A stretch of 8,859 nucleotides of DNA from Rhodospirillales bacterium. GTDB taxonomy: Bacteria > Pseudomonadota > Alphaproteobacteria > Acetobacterales > Acetobacteraceae. The stretch lies in the NCBI GenBank assembly GCA_903644035.1, contig CAHJXG010000107.1, forward strand, positions 1 to 8,859, read 5' to 3'. This document shows, piece after piece, positions 1 to 6,947 of this stretch (the stretch's first letter is position 1; each line of letters starts with the position of its first letter). Below the pieces are notes generated by a model. It saw only the letters and a program-made list of their open reading frames with translations. It made no database searches and was not told where the DNA came from. The translations under genes and the position numbers were made by a program.

Positions 1-752
1 CCGCCCGGTATCTGCTCCGCATCCAGTCCTTCCGCGTCGACCGGGACGGGGCAGAGCGTCGCGCCGGCGGCGGCGAAGGCTTGGGCGGCGGGGGCGTAGC
101 CCGGCTCCTCGAACGCCACCGATGCGCCCGGCTCGATCAGGACCCTGGCGATCAGGTCGAAGGCCTGTTGCGCGCCGGAGGTGATGATCACGTCCCCGGG
201 CCGGCACCTCACGCCGCGCGACCGCGCGACGTAGCGGGCGACTTCCGCGCGGAGATCCGCATCGCCTCCGGGATCGCCGTAGGAGCCGACCTGCGCGCGG
301 AGCGTTCTGAGCTTGCGCACGGCGCTGCGGCGCCACTCGTCGAACGGGATGGTGCGCAGGTCGGGCAGGCCCGGCCTGAAGTCGAACTGCGCCGCGCCGG
401 CCGGCTCGATGACGCTTGCGGCCTCGGGTAGGCGTCGGCTCCATGCGGTCAAGCGGAACGGCAGCGCCGGTCGTTCGCGGCCGCCGGGTGCCGTGAGCCG
501 TCTGGCCCTCACGAATGTCCCGACACCCGGGCGGGTTTCGATCAGCTCATCGTCTGACAGCATGGCGAGGGCGGTCAGGACGGTGTTGCGCGCCACGCCG
601 AACTGGGCGGCCAGGTCCCGGGAGGACGGAACCGGATCGCCCGGGGCGAGCCGGTCCTGCGCGATGGCCTCGCCCAGCGCGTTGGCGACCTGGCGGGCGA
701 CTGGGAGGCCGTCCTGCAGCGCCAAGTGGACTGGAAGGCGCTTAACCCGCAC
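1..752 (-). CDS. MocR-type GntR regulator (HTH plus aminotransferase-like domain), C-terminus cut by window edge
   Basis: About 250 residues are visible and the frame stays open to the window edge. Residues 1-82 form a GntR winged helix: LALQDGLPVARQVANALGEA, then VPSSRDLAAQFGVARNTVLT and the wing RPGVGTFV. A short linker leads into a fold-type I aminotransferase-like domain, with FDFRPGLPDL (about 112-121), YGDPGGDADLR and TSGAQQAFDLIARVLIEPG, then EEPGYAPA. This is the classic MocR/PdxR/GabR/TauR layout, normally about 450-500 residues, so roughly half is missing, including the expected PLP lysine. Such proteins bind PLP and act as PLP- or amine-responsive transcription factors. The start is GTG at 752; an in-frame stop lies at 764-762, so no earlier start is possible. 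The Shine-Dalgarno match is weak (AGG very close to the GTG). It lies 121 bp downstream of the DUF1194 gene on the same strand, and its targets may lie outside the window. Confidence 0.9.
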   Translation of the reverse strand, partial: MRVKRLPVHLALQDGLPVARQVANALGEAIAQDRLAPGDPVPSSRDLAAQFGVARNTVLTALAMLSDDELIETRPGVGTFVRARRLTAPGGRERPALPFRLTAWSRRLPEAASVIEPAGAAQFDFRPGLPDLRTIPFDEWRRSAVRKLRTLRAQVGSYGDPGGDADLRAEVARYVARSRGVRCRPGDVIITSGAQQAFDLIARVLIEPGASVAFEEPGYAPAAQAFAAAGATLCPVPVDAEGLDAEQIPG

Positions 753-873
753 GGACCTGGTTCAGCGATGCCACTTACTGGCCCTTGCGAGACGTTCAGG
801 CAACGCGGCTAGCATGGTGGATTGGTTCCAACAAGACAGTGCAGCAGAAGGCCGGGCGGCGAGGGCGCGACGG
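753..873 (-). other. Gap between DUF1194 and mocR genes, possible mocR control region
   Basis: This 121-bp gap lies between two genes on the minus strand. I see no stem-loop followed by a T run, so there is no clear intrinsic terminator for the DUF1194 gene. On the minus strand a TTGG-AA-CCAA inverted repeat sits at 823-832, about 70 bp before the mocR start. MocR-type proteins often control their own promoters through short repeats, so this could be part of an operator, but the match is too short to be sure. No convincing -35/-10 pair was found. Confidence 0.2.
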
Positions 874-1572
874 CTACGCCGTGGCGATTTCCTGGACCAG
901 CTTGCGCCGGATGGCGTCGCCGAACGCTTCGAAGTCCTGCGCCACGATCAGGAAGGCGCCGGGTCCGCCGATGACCGAGGCGCGGTAGTGCGCCTCCAGA
1001 TCAGGGCCTGGCGCGACGCCGAAGTTGGGACGGTCGTTCACGATCGGCAGGCCGTTGATCGTGACGCCCCCGCTCAGCAGGCGGTCGCGCTCCTGTTCCG
1101 GCGGCGGGCCGTTGTTGTTCACGCCGTCGCCGGACACGTCGATCACCCGGCGCGTGCCCTCGAACGGGCAATCGGCCAGCACCCGGCGGCTGAACGCCAA
1201 CGCCCCGGAGATGCTGGTCCAGGACACGCTCCGCCGCGGGCTTTGCGCCAGGCGGCCGGACCATGCGGCGGCATCGGCCGGATCGCCGATGCGGGTCCAG
1301 GGAATGACGAGCTGCTGGTAGCCGTGGGCGGCCCACTCGACATAGGCGACGGCGATTGCGCCCAGCATGCCGCCGCCGATGGCGGCGAGCACGCGAGGGT
1401 CGGTCATGGCCGCCTGGTAGCCCTCCCGCTGCAGCCGCGCCTCCTCGTCGTCGACCGAGCGGGACACGTCCACGGCCATGACGAGCTGGAGGTCGACCGC
1501 ACCGTCCTGCGCCCTTACTGGAGAGGGCATGGCAAGCGCCCCGCTCGCTGCCAGAAGCATCCGCCGTCGCAT
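874..1572 (-). CDS. Secreted DUF1194 protein with von Willebrand A-like metal site
   Basis: The protein has 232 residues with the start chosen here. It opens with an export signal, MRRRMLLAASGALAMPSPVRA, followed by QDG; cleavage after Ala21 is likely, so it should be periplasmic or secreted. The mature part matches DUF1194, a family with a vWA-like fold and no settled function. The metal-ion-dependent adhesion site looks complete: D35-x-S37-x-S39 (in MAVDVSRSV), Thr119 (in SWTSISGAL) and Asp149 (in DVSGDGVNNNG). The C-terminal part carries the family motifs GLPIVND and FLIVAQDFEAFGDAIRRKL. The frame extends up to 1635, but the ATG at 1572 has GGGAG about 8 nt upstream and puts the signal peptide at the N-terminus, so I prefer it. 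It lies 174 bp after the importer operon and before mocR. A metal-dependent binding role is inferred from the fold only. Confidence 0.88.
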   Translation of the reverse strand: MRRRMLLAASGALAMPSPVRAQDGAVDLQLVMAVDVSRSVDDEEARLQREGYQAAMTDPRVLAAIGGGMLGAIAVAYVEWAAHGYQQLVIPWTRIGDPADAAAWSGRLAQSPRRSVSWTSISGALAFSRRVLADCPFEGTRRVIDVSGDGVNNNGPPPEQERDRLLSGGVTINGLPIVNDRPNFGVAPGPDLEAHYRASVIGGPGAFLIVAQDFEAFGDAIRRKLVQEIATA

Positions 1573-1746
1573 CACCCGCTCCCAAGCTGTCCAAGCTCCA
1601 ACGAAGCGCGGCTGATCGTCCCGGGCAAGGTCCATGCGTCTGGGCGGGACGGTGTACTGTCATGGTGACGGCCCGCTCGCTCAAGCTCGGCCGCATCAAG
1701 CGCAGGAGAGCCACGACGTCCGTGGAGGATCAGGCCGCCCCCTTTC
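1573..1746 (-). other. Gap between importer operon and DUF1194 gene, with a small hairpin
   Basis: This 174-bp gap follows the last permease gene. The minus strand can form a short perfect hairpin at 1725-1711 (CCACG, 5-nt loop, CGTGG), 22 bp after the permease stop codon. No T run follows, so it is not a standard intrinsic terminator; it might be an RNA 3'-end stabilising stem. Nearer the DUF1194 start, GCTTGG occurs twice close together. I found no convincing promoter. Whether DUF1194 is read through from the importer or has its own promoter is not decided by the sequence. Confidence 0.25.
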
Positions 1747-2541
1747 CTACTCTCCGGGGGCGCGTCCCAACCTCGACGACCGGCGCGTCGCAATCGCCGC
1801 TGCCACCAGGAGGACGATGGACGACCCGATCAGGACCGTCGCCACGGCCGTGATCGTCGGCGAGATCTCGAGGGTAAGCTCCGTGAACATGCGCTTCGGT
1901 ATCGTGTCGTATTGCCCCGAGACGAAGGAGGTCACGACCACCTCGTCAAAGCTGCCGATGAACGCGAAGATCCAGGCCGCCGCCAGGCTCGGTGCCAGCA
2001 ACGGCAGCATGACGCGTCGTATGGTGGTCCACCACGAGGCGCCCATGGTCCAGGCGACCTGTTCGAGCCGGCCATCGAAGGACCGGATGGCGACGCCGAG
2101 CACGACGATGACATACGGCACGTTCAGCACGGTATGCGCGAGCACCAGGCCCGCGAAGCTGCCGAGAATGCCCACCCGCGCGAACGCGATGTAGAGGGCC
2201 ACGGCGGCGATGATCGTCGGAAGGATCAGCGGCGCCATGAAGTTGCCCTCGACTGCGCCTTTGAACGCCATGGGCCTGCGGCTCAGGCCATAGGCCGCGA
2301 CGCTGCCGAGCAGCACGGCGCAGGTGGATGAGACGCAGGCCAGCGCCAGCGACGTCTCCAGCGCGGACAGCCAGTTGCCGCTGCCGAAGAAGCTGCGATA
2401 CCAGCGGAGCGACCAGCCCGGCGGCGGGAAGCTGAGCGAACTCGCGGACGAGAACGACATCGGCACGATCACGATGATCGGCAGCAGAAGGAAGATCAGG
2501 GTCGCGACCGCCGTGACGGACAGGACAGGCCGGGAGATCAT
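1747..2541 (-). CDS. ABC importer permease 2, PotC-like
   Basis: The protein has 264 residues, the usual size for the second permease of spermidine/putrescine-type (PotABCD) importers. Hydrophobic segments lie at about 7-29, 62-86, 102-121, 127-150, 184-206 and 228-251, fitting six membrane helices. The cytoplasmic EAA loop that contacts the ATPase is clear at about 159-184 (EQVAWTMGASWWTTIRRVMLP). The start is ATG at 2541. TGAGG spans the stop codon of permease 1 and serves as the ribosome binding site, which suggests translational coupling; only 6 bp separate the two genes. It would pair with permease 1 to form the inner-membrane channel. It is the last gene of the importer cluster. The substrate cannot be read from the permease. 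Confidence 0.93.
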   Translation of the reverse strand: MISRPVLSVTAVATLIFLLLPIIVIVPMSFSSASSLSFPPPGWSLRWYRSFFGSGNWLSALETSLALACVSSTCAVLLGSVAAYGLSRRPMAFKGAVEGNFMAPLILPTIIAAVALYIAFARVGILGSFAGLVLAHTVLNVPYVIVVLGVAIRSFDGRLEQVAWTMGASWWTTIRRVMLPLLAPSLAAAWIFAFIGSFDEVVVTSFVSGQYDTIPKRMFTELTLEISPTITAVATVLIGSSIVLLVAAAIATRRSSRLGRAPGE

Positions 2542-2547
2542 GGCGCC

Positions 2548-3390
2548 TCAGCCCCCGAGCCGCGCATTGGCACGGCGATATCCGGCAAACAAGGCCAATG
2601 TGACGACGAGCAGGACGGTCGAGACGGCGCTTGCGGTGCCCCAACGGGGAATGCGGTTGATGTAGGTGTCGAGCATGTTCGCCACCATCGGCACGCGGCC
2701 GCCCCCGAGGACCGCCGGGGTCACGTAGAAGCCCAGGCACAGGATGAAGACGAGCAGGATGCTCGACAGGAACGCGGGAACGCTGATCGGGAAGAACACC
2801 TTCCAGAATATGACCGAGTTCGACGCCCCGAGAGACGCCGCGGCCTGCATGTAGCGCCGGTCGATCCTGATCATCGCCGCATAGAGCGGCAGGACGAACA
2901 GGGGGATCGAGATGTTGGCCATTCCCACGATCACGCCGAAATCGGTATAGAGGAACTGGACCGCCTCGGTGCTGATCCCGGACCATTGCAGGAGCCTGTT
3001 GACCAGGCCCCCGTTCCCCAGGACGACGATCCAGGCGTAGGTCCGCACCAGGATGCTGACCCAGAACGGCAGCACGACGGCCGTCAGGGCCAGGTTGCGC
3101 GCCCAGCCCTGCAGTCCGCTGATCCAATAGGCGAGCGCGTAGCCCAGCACCGCGCTGACCGCGGTTGCGATGAGCGAAATCCGGAGCGTGTTGGCGATGA
3201 CCTTCAGGAACACGGGGCTGCTGAACACGGCCCCATAGTTGGCCAGCGTCAGTCCCTGGGTACCCGACAGGCTGTAGCTCAGCATGAAGAGCACGGGAAT
3301 GTCGAAGCAGACGACCACGACGGCGAGAAGCGGCCCCACGAACCGCATCGCGCCGCCGGGCCTGCGGCCTGGCGCCACGTGGCGCGTCAA
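2548..3390 (-). CDS. ABC importer permease 1, PotB-like
   Basis: The protein has 280 residues from a TTG start. Membrane segments lie at about 17-40, 70-92, 100-125, 152-174, 205-228 and 256-272. The EAA loop is at about 179-205 (RYMQAAASLGASNSVIFWKV, then FFPISVP), and the motifs LPFWVSILVRTYAW and FYVTPAVLGG are typical of the PotB family. The TTG at 3390 has GAAGG at 3398-3402 with 7-nt spacing. The internal ATG at 3348 (residue 15) has only GGCGG-type sequence in front, so the TTG is favoured, although the first 14 residues are basic and poorly conserved in such families. It lies 37 bp after the substrate-binding protein gene and 6 bp before permease 2. With permease 2 it forms the inner-membrane pore energised by the ATPase at 5496-4528. 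Confidence 0.92.
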   Translation of the reverse strand: MTRHVAPGRRPGGAMRFVGPLLAVVVVCFDIPVLFMLSYSLSGTQGLTLANYGAVFSSPVFLKVIANTLRISLIATAVSAVLGYALAYWISGLQGWARNLALTAVVLPFWVSILVRTYAWIVVLGNGGLVNRLLQWSGISTEAVQFLYTDFGVIVGMANISIPLFVLPLYAAMIRIDRRYMQAAASLGASNSVIFWKVFFPISVPAFLSSILLVFILCLGFYVTPAVLGGGRVPMVANMLDTYINRIPRWGTASAVSTVLLVVTLALFAGYRRANARLGG

Positions 3391-3397
3391 GGACCGA

Positions 3398-3402
3398 CCT
3401 TC
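3398..3402 (-). promoter_or_regulatory. Ribosome binding site for permease 1 that supports a TTG start
   Basis: GAAGG on the minus strand lies 7 nt before the TTG at 3390. No comparable site precedes the in-frame ATG at 3348, so this decides the start. Confidence 0.5.
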
Positions 3403-3427
3403 GCGAGATCCATGGCCAGGAGACGGC

Positions 3428-4456
3428 CTACAAGCTGAGGATGAACTCCTGCCAGCGCTTCTGCACGTCGTCGCCGTTCTTGAACCACCAGGCCGCGTCG
3501 TTGAAGAACTGCACGGTCTTGTTGGCCGACGCCGTCGGGAACTGCCCGAGCTTCGCGGGCGGGAGGAGGGCCTCGAGGTCCGGCGAGTTGCCGGTGTAGG
3601 AGATCACTTCCGCCGCCATCGCCTGGTTGGCCGGCACCGACATCTCGTAGAGGAGCTTGTAGGCGGCATCGACGTCCGCTGTGCTTGAGCCTTTGACGAC
3701 GCAGAAGAACGACAGGTCCAGGTTCGCCTGATTGAACGTGTACTCGATCCCCTCCTGGCCCGTGACCCGCCCGGAATAGGCCATGGCATATTGGACCTCG
3801 TTGTCGCGCAGCAGCTGCGGGGGCTGCGCGCCGGCCTTCCACCAGACGGAGACGTCCTTCTTCACCGCATCGAGCTGGCGGAATGCGCGGTCGACATCCA
3901 GCGGGTAGAGGTCCTTCATCGGGACGCCGGCCGCGAGGAGAACCGTCGGCAGGACGAACACCGGGTCGTCGGGAAGGCTGCGCTTTCCGGGGAAGGCCTT
4001 CGCGTCGTAGAAGTCCTTCCAGCTTGCAGGGGCCTTCACGCCTTTTCGCCATGCCATCAGCGTGGAGTAGAACTGGTATCCCATCCCGAAATCGTCCTTG
4101 GCCTCCGGGAAGATCGGCATCGCGGCGATCTTGGACCAGTCGAGCTTCTCGACTAGGTTCAGCGACTTGGCTTGCTCGAGGCTGGCCGCGCCCATCTCGA
4201 ACAGCACGACGTCGGTGCGGCCACCCTCCACGAGGGCGCGCAGCTTGCCGAACTCGTTCGGGCTTTCCCGGACGACCTTGATGCCTGTCTTCTTCGTGAA
4301 CGGCTTGATGTAGCCGTCCTCGACGGAGTCGCCCGACTTGCCGCCGGCCTCGATCATCCGGATCTGGCGGACCTGCGCCGATGCTGCGGGCGCGTGCCCC
4401 GCTCCCGCCATGAGGGTCGTCACAAACGCGAATTTGGAGAAGGTTCGGCGATCCAT
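3428..4456 (-). CDS. ABC importer periplasmic substrate-binding protein, PotD-like
   Basis: The protein has 342 residues. The N-terminus is an export signal with a twin-arginine-like motif (MDRRTFSKFAF), a hydrophobic stretch and likely cleavage after ASA27, leaving QVRQIRMIEAGG. The mature protein fits the family of extracellular solute-binding proteins for polyamines, opines and aminoalkyl compounds: KPFTKKTGIKVV, an Asp in GGRTDVVLFEMG, then GMGYQFYSTLMAWRK, SWKDFYDAKAFPGKRSLPDD and a late EMSVPANQAMAAEVISYTGN. It would capture substrate in the periplasm and deliver it to the two permeases. The ATG at 4456 is preceded by GAAGGAG with 6-nt spacing, the strongest such site in the operon, which fits the usual excess of binding protein over membrane parts. 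The ligand is not clear; polyamine is only the family default. Confidence 0.92.
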   Translation of the reverse strand: MDRRTFSKFAFVTTLMAGAGHAPAASAQVRQIRMIEAGGKSGDSVEDGYIKPFTKKTGIKVVRESPNEFGKLRALVEGGRTDVVLFEMGAASLEQAKSLNLVEKLDWSKIAAMPIFPEAKDDFGMGYQFYSTLMAWRKGVKAPASWKDFYDAKAFPGKRSLPDDPVFVLPTVLLAAGVPMKDLYPLDVDRAFRQLDAVKKDVSVWWKAGAQPPQLLRDNEVQYAMAYSGRVTGQEGIEYTFNQANLDLSFFCVVKGSSTADVDAAYKLLYEMSVPANQAMAAEVISYTGNSPDLEALLPPAKLGQFPTASANKTVQFFNDAAWWFKNGDDVQKRWQEFILSL

Positions 4457-4472
4457 GGGGTGCTCCTTCAGA

Positions 4473-4514
4473 GTGCGGTGTTCACAGGTCGATGGTCACG
4501 GGTCGGTGGTCATG
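4473..4514 (-). repeat. 14-bp imperfect tandem repeat before the binding-protein gene
   Basis: Two adjacent 14-bp units, 4487-4500 and 4501-4514, match at 12 of 14 positions (plus strand GGTCGATGGTCACG and GGTCGGTGGTCATG). A third, degenerate unit at 4473-4486 matches at 9 of 14. They fill most of the 71-bp gap between the ATPase stop codon and the ribosome binding site of the substrate-binding protein. They could be simple duplication, a protein binding site or an RNA-level element. Confidence 0.55.
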
Positions 4515-4527
4515 GGGCTGCCGCATC

Positions 4528-5496
4528 CTAGGCGACCGGCCAGACATCGGCGGCAGACCAGCCGACGGCCGCCGGGTCGCCGGCCTTGAGAGCCTGTCCG
4601 GTGAACGGGGCGGTGCAGATGAACGACGCGCCGCATGGCAGGCTCACGTAGTAACGCATCGACTGGCCGAGGTAGATCGCCTCCTGCACGACGCCCGCAA
4701 GGCTGTCCGGCGCATCGCGCTCCATCAGCCGGACGTTCTCGGGCCGGACGATCCCGCGGCGGCCGTCGGGCAATTGAATGACGTTTGCGGCCCCCAGGAA
4801 CTCTGCGACGAACCGGTTGGCCGGGCGCAGGTAGGCCGCCTGCGGCGTGTCGAGCTGCTGCACGGCCCCCTTGTCCAGCACCATGACCCGGTCTGCCATC
4901 GAAAGGGCTTCCTCCTGGTCGTGGGTGACCAGCAGCGTCGTGATGCCGACGCGGCGCTGAAGCTGCTTCAACTCGACCTGCAGCGCCTCCCTGAGCTTGC
5001 GGTCGAGCGCGCCCAGCGGCTCGTCGAGGAGGAGGATGCTGGGTTGGAACACCAGCGCCCGGGCAAGTGCCACACGCTGTTGCTGGCCCCCCGAGAGCTG
5101 CAGGGGCCGGCGCCCGCCCAGCCCATCGAGCTGCATCAGCTTGAGCATCGCCCCGACGGCCTGCTGGCTTCTCGCCTTGGGCCATTTCCGGACCGCCAGC
5201 GGAAAGGCGACGTTCTGCTCCACGGTCATGTGAGGAAAGAGCGCGTAGGACTGGAACACGAGGCCGATGTTGCGCTCCTGGGGAGGAGAGCCGGTCACGT
5301 CGCGCCCACCGATCACGATGTGGCCGGACGTCGGTTGCAGCAGGCCCGCGATCAGCGCCAGAAGGGTCGTCTTTCCGGAGCCGCTCGGGCCGAGGATGGT
5401 CAGGAACTCGCCATCCTCGACATCCAGGTCGACGTCGGCGACGGCGGTGAAGCCGGCAAAGTCCCGCCGCAGCCCCTGAAGCCGTATCCCCGTCAT
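4528..5496 (-). CDS. ABC importer ATPase, PotA-like
   Basis: The protein has 322 residues and all nucleotide-binding motifs: Walker A GPSGSGKT (36-43), Q-loop Gln82 (GLVFQSYALFPHMTVEQNVAF), signature LSGGQQQR (134-141), Walker B ILLLDE (154-159), D-loop GALD and switch His192 (LLVTHDQEEALSMADR). Residues from about 235 to the end form the C-terminal TOBE domain (GIVRPENVRL and YLGQSMRYYV), typical of the polyamine/iron/sugar importer ATPases. It hydrolyses ATP on the cytoplasmic side to drive uptake through the two permeases. The ATG at 5496 has GGAGG at 5503-5507 with 6-nt spacing. The gene begins 28 bp after the aminotransferase stop codon, which argues for shared transcription. No key residue is missing. 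Confidence 0.94.
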   Translation of the reverse strand: MTGIRLQGLRRDFAGFTAVADVDLDVEDGEFLTILGPSGSGKTTLLALIAGLLQPTSGHIVIGGRDVTGSPPQERNIGLVFQSYALFPHMTVEQNVAFPLAVRKWPKARSQQAVGAMLKLMQLDGLGGRRPLQLSGGQQQRVALARALVFQPSILLLDEPLGALDRKLREALQVELKQLQRRVGITTLLVTHDQEEALSMADRVMVLDKGAVQQLDTPQAAYLRPANRFVAEFLGAANVIQLPDGRRGIVRPENVRLMERDAPDSLAGVVQEAIYLGQSMRYYVSLPCGASFICTAPFTGQALKAGDPAAVGWSAADVWPVA

Positions 5497-5524
5497 GGCT
5501 GGCCTCCCCCGGTGGGCATGCGGC

Positions 5525-6874
5525 CTAGCCGCCGACGTCGGGGCAGGTCCTGGAGAACTCCCTCATCGCGTGCGCGGCCCGCCCGAGCGTGTCGTCGATG
5601 ACCGCGTCGTCATGCGCGGTCGAGAGGAACCACACGCCACGGGGATTGATCCTGATCCCGGCGTCGCGCATCGCGTCGACGAACGCGGTCATCAGCTGCT
5701 GGTCGAAGCGGGCCGCGTCCCGATAGGTCCTGGGGGCGCCTGCGGCCGACACCGCCGTCTGGAACACGGTCGGAAGCCCGTTGACTTGCAGCGGGAGCTG
5801 GTGCTGCCCGGCCAGGTCGCGAAGCCCCGCCATCAGGCGGCCGCCGGCGAGGTCCATCGCCCGGTAGGCTGCGCCGTCGTCCTTCGTGAGCTGCTCGATG
5901 ACCGCGAGACCTGCCGCCATGCTCTGGACGTGGCCATTATACGTACCGCCGTGGCTCACTCCGCTGCCGAGCTGCTCCATGATGTCGCGCCGGCCCGCGA
6001 CCGCCGAGAGCGGGAACCCTCCCGAGATGGCCTTCGCGTAGATCGACAGATCCGGCTGCACGCCGGCCTTTCCCTGGCCGCCGGTCAGCCCGACGCGGAA
6101 CCCGGTAATGACCTCGTCGCAGATGAACACCGCGCCGTGCCGGCGGCAAAGCGACTGCACGCCGGGCAGGTAGCCGGGTTCCGGCGGGATCACCCCGCCA
6201 TTGACCATCATCGGCTCCATGATCACGGCCGCGACGTCATGCCCGTGCGCCCGCAGCAGCCCATCCAGGGCGTCGAGGTCATTCCAGCCGCAGACGATCA
6301 GCCCCTCGGCCGCGTCCTGTGCGATGCCGGGCGTCTCTGGCACCGGGACGGGGTGCGTAGCCGGGCCGGCCGCGTTCTCGGACGGCTTGACACTGAACGC
6401 GACGGAGTCGACCCAGCCGTGGTAGTGGCCCTCGAACTTGATGATCCGGTTGCGCCCGGTGAACGACCTAGCGAGCCGGAAGGCCATCTGGACGGCCTCG
6501 GTGCCGCTGGTCGCGAAGCGGATCAGTTCGGCGTTTGGCAGAACCCGGCACAGCGCCTGGCTCAACGCCACCTCCCGCGTGTTCTGGGCGCCGAACAGCT
6601 GGCCATCGTCCAGGCTGTCGCGGACCGCGTCGAGGACCGCGTCCGGCGCGTGCCCCAGGATGGCCGGCCCGTTGCCGAGCACGTAGTCGATGCTGCGGTT
6701 GCCATCGACGTCGAACAGATGAGCGCCCTTGCCCCGGACATAGTAGAGCGGCGACGGCGCACCGCCGAGGCGGACGTTGCTGCTGACGCCGGCCGCCAGC
6801 GTACGCCGCGCCTCCGAATACATCGTGACCGATTTTGCGAAGTTCGGCTTTTCCAGGGCGGCCTCGGTCGGCAT
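5525..6874 (-). CDS. Class III PLP-dependent aminotransferase, glutamate-1-semialdehyde aminomutase-like
   Basis: The protein has 449 residues, cytoplasmic, fold-type I. Visible features are ARGKG-type strand residues (YYVRGKGAHLFDVDGN, 44-59), the phosphate-binding SGTEA (123-127), the cofactor-stacking region GHYHGW (149-154), Asp253 in ICDEVITGFR for the pyridine nitrogen, and Schiff-base Lys281 in YAKAISGGFPLSAVAG. The glutamate-1-semialdehyde aminomutase-like subgroup also contains transaminases for beta-amino acids and other amines. Its position in an importer operon beside iclR argues for catabolic transamination rather than haem synthesis; the exact substrate is unknown. The frame opens with a TTG at 6883, but AGAGGA (6885-6890) lies only 1 nt before it and 10 nt before the ATG at 6874, so I use the ATG. 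It is the first gene of the operon, divergent from iclR. Confidence 0.92.
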   Translation of the reverse strand: MPTEAALEKPNFAKSVTMYSEARRTLAAGVSSNVRLGGAPSPLYYVRGKGAHLFDVDGNRSIDYVLGNGPAILGHAPDAVLDAVRDSLDDGQLFGAQNTREVALSQALCRVLPNAELIRFATSGTEAVQMAFRLARSFTGRNRIIKFEGHYHGWVDSVAFSVKPSENAAGPATHPVPVPETPGIAQDAAEGLIVCGWNDLDALDGLLRAHGHDVAAVIMEPMMVNGGVIPPEPGYLPGVQSLCRRHGAVFICDEVITGFRVGLTGGQGKAGVQPDLSIYAKAISGGFPLSAVAGRRDIMEQLGSGVSHGGTYNGHVQSMAAGLAVIEQLTKDDGAAYRAMDLAGGRLMAGLRDLAGQHQLPLQVNGLPTVFQTAVSAAGAPRTYRDAARFDQQLMTAFVDAMRDAGIRINPRGVWFLSTAHDDAVIDDTLGRAAHAMREFSRTCPDVGG

Positions 6875-6884
6875 GGCGTCCAAA

Positions 6885-6890
6885 TCCTCT
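6885..6890 (-). promoter_or_regulatory. Ribosome binding site that sets the aminotransferase start
   Basis: AGAGGA on the minus strand is 10 nt before the ATG at 6874 and 1 nt before the alternative TTG at 6883. This rules out the TTG for practical purposes. Confidence 0.5.
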
Positions 6891-6916
6891 CCAGCTACGT
6901 CCCGTCCACACAGGCC

Positions 6917-6947
6917 ACTATGGGACTGAGTCCCTATGTTGTGTCAA
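6917..6947 (-). promoter_or_regulatory. Possible sigma70-type promoter of the aminotransferase-importer operon
   Basis: A perfect -35 box TTGACA is read on the minus strand at 6947-6942. The best -10 candidate is CATAGT at 6922-6917 (4 of 6 positions), with a long 19-nt spacer. The start of the aminotransferase gene is about 43 bp further downstream. The long spacer and imperfect -10 would make it weak or activator-dependent, which fits a regulated catabolic operon. Alphaproteobacterial promoters vary, so this is tentative. Confidence 0.35.
6922..6934. promoter_or_regulatory. Perfect 13-bp palindrome, likely operator
   Basis: GGGACTGAGTCCC has two perfect 6-bp arms around a single central base. 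Flanking bases AC and GT continue the symmetry after a 3-bp break (TAT on both sides). It lies between the proposed -35 and -10 boxes of the aminotransferase operon and in the shared intergenic region with iclR. Divergent IclR-family regulators commonly bind short palindromes in exactly this position, so IclR is the obvious candidate binder. Confidence 0.5.

Noticed and set aside
313..1668. A 451-codon open frame on the plus strand
   Set aside because: It lies opposite the mocR and DUF1194 genes and spans both, has low-complexity Arg/Ala/Pro-rich sequence and no recognisable domain. It is an expected shadow in GC-rich DNA.
1711..1725. Hairpin CCACG-loop-CGTGG as a terminator of the importer operon
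   Set aside because: The stem is only 5 bp and no T run follows, so it does not meet the pattern of an intrinsic terminator.
1946..3127. A 393-codon minus-strand frame across both permease genes
   Set aside because: It overlaps two well-supported permeases in another frame and has Arg/Ala/Gly-rich composition with no membrane segments or motifs.
5525..6874. Assignment of the aminotransferase as HemL (haem biosynthesis)
   Set aside because: It shares the class III fold and lysine motif, but its place in an importer operon with IclR and the differing active-site flanks (TYNGHVQSMAA) suggest a catabolic transaminase.
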